Source of the DNA: Cercozoa sp. M6MM
Lineage: Eukaryota > Endomyxa: Ascetosporea
DNA: 64,000 bases
Reading direction: 5' to 3' (one strand)
NCBI GenBank assembly: GCA_040357565.1
Contig: JBDODJ010000009.1
Shown: in pieces, positions 59,701 through 64,000 of the stretch
Position numbering within the stretch: position 1 is the first letter of the stretch
Layout of the letters: every line of letters starts with the position of its first letter
Translations under genes and position numbers: made by a program
Notes under the pieces: model-generated
The model's database searches: none
The model's input: the letters and a program-made list of their open reading frames with translations, nothing else
What the model was told of the DNA's origin: nothing

Positions 59701-59835
59701 TACGCCGCGCTAGTTATGCGCACGAATCCTATTCTTAGTATTAACGGTTCTGAGTCGATTGAACCTCGCCTGAACCAAACGGAACGAAAGTTACGTCGGT
59801 CAGTCAGCGCAGCTATGGTTAACAATTGCAAGTAG
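56787..59835 (+). CDS. NCLX/CCX-type Na+(Li+)/Ca2+ exchanger
   Basis: The ATG at 56787 gives MRKASAAPSLCVLVSSFAGV, a signal- or targeting-like segment. A cysteine-containing luminal loop follows (DLCYVKCDGCIVDWGRLFHC). TM1 is FVLVG...MLLALMLMFLWLGKIAD. The first alpha repeat is GCTILALANGAPDLGSGMQA with the Asn-Gly-Ala-Pro-Asp core, followed by MGGGMFVCNLVLAGM and IVIASPDFAVKRG. A cytosolic loop (57840-58260) has acidic and Gln/Glu stretches. The second half includes LGVVTLVVTLTVSLLLRRY and the second alpha repeat LGVTMLAIGNSVGDLSAAYA. LLGLMGIGPLFNMLVTTGLS comes next and the last helix is AFVAGISLLVFAFG. The alpha repeats match the CCX branch that contains mitochondrial NCLX (SLC8B1), not NCX or NCKX. 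The C-terminus after FAFG is uncertain. Confidence 0.85.
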
Positions 59836-59968
59836 TAGAGTCGAGCGATGCTCGCGACCGGACGTTCGACGTCGGCATGCATATGCCACGCCAATGATGC
59901 GCGTGCTGCTCGAATTCGATGCAGCGATTCGCCGATCGTACAGTGGCGGGTGGGACAGTGAGTTTAAG

Positions 59969-60156
59969 TCAGAACGAGTGTGCCTGGTCAGCCTCATCAG
60001 ACTTGTCGGTCTCGTCCATGGAGGAGGCTAGACTTCTCTTTCGGAAGGCGGTCTCGTAGCCGTGTCGTAGCTGCATCTTGATCGCGTCAGGCAACGCCGG
60101 CAGTGCACTCGCCTGTGATACAAGGATGTGTGCGTGCGTGCGTGCGTGCGCGGCGC

Positions 60157-60206
<50 letters not shown>

Positions 60207-60216
60207 NNNNNNNNNN

Positions 60217-60264
<48 letters not shown>

Positions 60265-62094
60265 ACGGGGGCAGACAAAGGCAGTACCGGCACGATGTAG
60301 GAACTCATGGCGAAGAAGTCGTCAAAAACCTTGTGGAAAGAGGCCGTTGCCTTGAGGTAGTCGAAGCCTAACCAACACCAAGAAGGTAGGGGGAGGGGTG
60401 TATGCATAGGATACGTGATGAGAGGTACCACTGCTGCCGCCGGTGCCCATCTTGCTTCCGAGCATCTATGGAAGTGAAGGAGGCAGTGTAAAAAGTAAGG
60501 AAGGCAGAAGAACACAAGGCAGGCCTACACGTCGAACGACGAGAGCGTGCGTATAACGCCACTGCGTCAGCAGCTCGTCAATGTCCTGCAGACACGTAAT
60601 CAGCTGGAATGGCATCTGGAAGGCCGGCTCGTGGCGGTACAGCTGGATGAACAGCGCCGCCTGCATGGCCTTGTAGCTAGGGGAGGGTAGTCAGGTAAAA
60701 AAGAAGGCACTGAGCCGGGGGGGGTGTACCTCAAACGACGACGACCCTTCTGTCGCAGCACCTCGTACTTCTCGGGATCGAAAATATCCTCGAACGCCGC
60801 ACGTTGCTGAGTCACCGACTGAACAAAGGGAGAGGGTAAGGAGGTAGAAGGCGGGGCTAAAGCCAGAGACACCTCCAGTTGCGCCTTCTTGTCCTCCTCA
60901 GTGACGGCGAGTTCGGCGGCAGCTTCGTCCTCCGCGAGCATCGCCGCCACGGCCGCACGGTACTCGGAAAACCAACCGTCCTGTCCACGTACCAGTAGAT
61001 GGACATACGCACAAACAGCCCCAGGTGCGGACAGATAGGGAACAAGGTGTACCTGCCAACCTTCCTGCAGGAAGGGCGTACGGCACAGCCAGCGTTCCAC
61101 CAGCGTAAACATCGACGGCTTGCGCTCTTCCTCGGCCGCCTCGACCTGCCGCGCGTGCTCTTCGGACAGACGCTCCGTGTACTCGCAGTGACGGTAGCGC
61201 ACGCGCTTGTCGCGCGGCAGGCCCAGACGGTTCTCCTGTACAAAGACACGTAGGGGCGGGGAGGGGGGTATCAATACAGACACACATGTACCAAGGTGCG
61301 GAACTGCACGGACTGGAAGCCACTCGCCGGGTACACTGCACCAGTCAGTCGAATAGAGCAAGGCCATGGGAAAGGTTGAAGGATAGACTACAGAAGTCGC
61401 GGAACTCGAGGAAGTCCTGCGGTGTCATAGTTTCGAGAATCTTCATCTGCGACACGAGCACCTTGAGGATCTCGCACACGCGACGCAGACGCGACACAAT
61501 CACCAGCAGCTTCTTCTCTGCAATAAACTGCGACAGGGGGTAAATTGCGTCACAGCGACTATCTGGGAGAGGGGGAGGGGGACCTCCGCAGTCAGGAAGG
61601 TAGCGCAGCTCTCCAGCTCGTGCAGGATCTGCTTGAACCACAGCTCGTACGTCTGGTGGATCGTGATCTAACCAGGCACAGCAAGACATACCAGGCATAA
61701 AAAAGGAAGAAAGGGAACAAAAGGAAGGGAATAAGGGAAAGGGAGAAGGAGGGAAGGAGGGGAAAACTACGAAAAGCATCTCATCGTGCGCCAGCTCACC
61801 GCCGACCTCGAGCGATTTCGGTTTCTGCGCCGTCAGAATCTGGTCCAACTGCGGAACAAAAATACGGTAAAATCGCAGCAGTGATAGAGAAAGCAAAAGA
61901 AGGAACAAGAGAACTGGATACAGCAAGGTAGTCGTGGTAGTAAACTGGCTCAGTGCCGCGCTTTGGACGCACTTCATTCGCGAGACCAACATGGCTAATG
62001 AGGCACGACAAGGTACAAAAGCACACAAACAAACAGGCCATATATTCAACTACCTGGCGTTGCGCGTAATGCCTTTACCGAATGGGCACGACAT
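59969..62094 (-). CDS. TDO: Tryptophan 2,3-dioxygenase
   Basis: The start MSCPFGKGITRNA (62092-62094) resembles the short N-terminus of animal TDO. Exons give LDQILTAQKPKSLEVGGELA, HDEMLF, ITIHQTYELWFKQILHELES (with the distal-pocket His and the WFKQ core), LVIVSRLRRVCEILKVLVSQ, and ILETMTPQDFLEFRDF. Then come SGFQSVQFRTLENRLGLPRD, LVERWLCRTPFLQEG, GRRRLRYKAMQAALFIQLYR, and EPAFQMPFQLITCLQDIDEL. LLTQWRYTHALVVRR carries the proximal heme-ligand His. The final signature is MLGSKMGTGGSSGYDYLKAT. The enzyme is a tetrameric heme dioxygenase that opens L-Trp to N-formylkynurenine, the first step of kynurenine breakdown. Length and motif order match a full-length enzyme. One intron holds a GT array with a 10-N gap. 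Confidence 0.94.
60162..60263. repeat. (GT)n microsatellite with 10-N gap (60207-60216)
   Basis: The GT array fills an intron near the 3' end of the TDO gene. Confidence 0.96.
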
Positions 62095-62457
62095 GCTGTG
62101 TTTTGACTCGGTGTATTCTTCTTGTTTCTTGCCGACTTGCTTTTTAGTTTTCGACGTGACAGTGTCGTGGCTATTTGATGGCCAGAATCCAGACCAAAGG
62201 CAGCAGGCACTTGCTTGAGCAGTACAACGACTGTATTACAAGAGCTGCACCGAGGGTACAGTACATGTCTATCATGTATGTTTTGGACAAAATATAAAGA
62301 CATATTTTTGGAACAAATCTCTTGTTGCCTGCAACGAAACAGTGTGTGCCTGCCTGCAGTTGTAGGAGGGTGCCGTTTATTACGACAACACGTAAGCTGG
62401 TTTATCCTTCGTGGAACTTTGCAAAAATCTGTTGAACGTTTTCATTCTCTCTTCAGG
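62095..62457. other. Divergent promoter region TDO / Rpt3
   Basis: The start codons of the two genes are about 360 bases apart on opposite strands. No additional gene is seen. A CTTCAG directly before the Rpt3 ATG looks like a splice acceptor, so a 5' UTR intron is possible. Confidence 0.45.
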
Positions 62458-64000
62458 ATGTCACGTGTCGCGCTTGCCGAGATCGGTCTCTCGCCGGCGT
62501 TGCGACCGCAATCAGCACCTGCCAGGTAATGCGCTCGGGGTAAAGCAAGAAAGACACCATGTAAACTTCACTGAGCAGGAGTATCGAGAAGGAGGAAGAC
62601 TTGTTTTTGAAGATGAAGTCGCTCGAGAAACAACTCGAATTTCTCACTATTCAAGAGAACTACATTAAGGTAATTTTCGACAGTGTTTCGAATTGCTCCA
62701 AACTATGTTGATGGTACCTCTTTCTCTGCAGGACGAGCTTAAAAACCTGCAGCGCGAAATGATTCAGGCGAAGGTATGATTTATTCCTTTCTATTGCTGT
62801 ATTTGCAGATTAATACCTATTAATACATTTGTCGTCACAGGAAGACGTTAAAAAAATTCAGTCGGTGCCGCTCATGTGCGGCCAATTCCTTGAGGCCATC
62901 GATGAGCACTTTGGCATCGTTCACAGCACCGGTAACTACCGCGCATACAGTCGTGTTGTGTCTCTTGTATTGAATGTGGTGATTATTCTCTAGGCGGTGG
63001 CACCTACTACGCGCGTGTACTGTCAACGCTTGACCGCGAAAAGCTGAAGCCGAACACATCGGTGGCTATCCATCGACATGCTCACTCGGTTGTGGACATC
63101 CTGCCACCCGACACTGATGCCTCTGTCACCGCGCTCAAGGTACCGCGGCACTGGCTACCGTCTAGTACGGTTTTCCGGGAGCTTTTATTTTGTTGATTGC
63201 AATCTCGACAGGTCTCCGAAAAACCGGATGTAACGTACGCCGATATCGGTGGTCTCGACGTACAGAAGCAGGAGGTGCGAGAGGCTGTCGAGCTGCCGTT
63301 GACGCAGTTTGACCTGTACCGCAGCATCGGTATCGACCCGCCGCGCGGCGTGCTCATGTACGGTCCGCCCGGCACGGGCAAGACCATGATGGCTAAGGCA
63401 GGTACACGAGTGACCACTGTCTTATTTGGGTGTTTAAAACACATTTGCTTCCTCAACAGTGGCTAACGCGACAACGGCCACGTTCATTCGCATGGTCGGC
63501 AGTGAGTTTGTGCAGAAGTACCTGGGCGAGGTAAACAGTATGCTTTGCGTGTAAGCTGGCGTGTTTGGCGATCATTTGCCGGCCTTGATTTTAGGGTCCC
63601 CGTATGGTGCGCGATGTGTTCCGCCTGGCGCGAGAGAACGCGCCCTCCATCGTGTTCATCGATGAGGTTGACGCCATTGCCACCAAACGATTTGACTCGC
63701 AGGTAGAACGGTTTATGTCAAGTTAGGGAGTTGCCGAAAGGTATCATTCTGCGGTCAATTTCGCAGAACGGCGGCGACCGCGAAGTGCAGCGCATTCTGA
63801 TCGAGCTGTTGACGCAGATGGACGGCTTCGACCAGTCAGTCAATGTCAAAATCATCATGGCCACCAACCGCGCCGATACGCTCGATCCTGCACTGCTGCG
63901 TCCGGGCCGACTGGACCGCAAGATCGAGTTCCCGAACCCGGACCGACGACAGAAACGCATGATCTACCAGGTGCGTTGACTCAACCATGTGTGTATATAT
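62458..64000 (+). CDS. RPT3: 26S proteasome regulatory ATPase Rpt3 (PSMC4), 5' part
   Basis: The gene starts [20 protein letters not shown] and runs off the right edge after [17 protein letters not shown] coiled coil ([20 protein letters not shown]) is followed by the OB-like [19 protein letters not shown] and the linker [20 protein letters not shown]. The AAA domain shows Walker [29 protein letters not shown], Walker [17 protein letters not shown], sensor 1 [16 protein letters not shown] and the arginine fingers [11 protein letters not shown]. The sequence [20 protein letters not shown] is specific for Rpt3 among the six Rpt subunits. It unfolds ubiquitinated substrates in the 19S base. Eight short introns are visible. 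Confidence 0.95.

Overview
The window is eukaryotic nuclear DNA. Genes lie on both strands and are cut by many short spliceosomal introns, mostly about 40-70 nt. Donors are very often GTAC, GTAT or GTAA and acceptors are YAG. Gene content points to a unicellular, non-animal eukaryote. There is a bacterial-type mitochondrial uL6, plus CDC25, tryptophan 2,3-dioxygenase, an NCLX-type exchanger, a STEEP1-like protein and Pol I RPA2. I cannot name the lineage. The assembly is draft quality: eleven N-gaps (four of 100 N, seven of 10 N), nearly all inside (GT)n, (CT)n or minisatellite tracts that sit in introns.

Layout. 1-3792 (-): a non-LTR (LINE-type) retrotransposon with endonuclease, reverse transcriptase and RNase H, broken by one in-frame TAG and running off the left edge. 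4028-5364 (-): STEEP1/CXorf56-like protein. 5729-8793 (+): sugar-porter MFS transporter. 9272-16215 (-): RNA polymerase I second subunit RPA2. 16540-18559 (-): helical protein of unknown family. 18784-~22143 (+): large unknown protein ending in a gap. ~22290-23911 (-): protein with repeated cyclic-nucleotide-binding modules. 24422-26973 (-): F-box/LRR protein. 27738-27944 (+): very small secreted-looking protein.

28193-29534 (-): mitochondrial uL6. 30130-31439 (+): four-CBS AMPK-gamma-like protein. 32321-34067 (-): unknown, probably mitochondrial protein. 34320-36159 (+): mitochondrial uL23 with a long C-terminal extension. 36491-37594 (-): unknown secretory protein. 38717-43842 (+): CDC25-type phosphatase with long N- and C-terminal extensions. 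44287-46196 (+): RNA-binding protein with zinc knuckle, RanBP2 finger and RRM. 46691-50838 (+): PH-domain protein. 51784-~53010 (-): membrane-anchored coiled-coil protein.

53388-56305 (-): protein kinase with an N-terminal signal peptide. 56787-59835 (+): NCLX/CCX-type cation/Ca2+ exchanger. 59969-62094 (-): tryptophan 2,3-dioxygenase. 62458-right edge (+): proteasome ATPase Rpt3.

The genes are mostly independent housekeeping and signalling genes, not an operon-like pathway. The one loose theme is mitochondrial: uL6m, the 32321-34067 protein and uL23m lie within 8 kb, and an exchanger of a mitochondrial type lies further right. CDS spans run from start codon to stop codon and include introns. 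Splice sites were read by eye from GT/AG motifs and phase, so individual junctions can be wrong.
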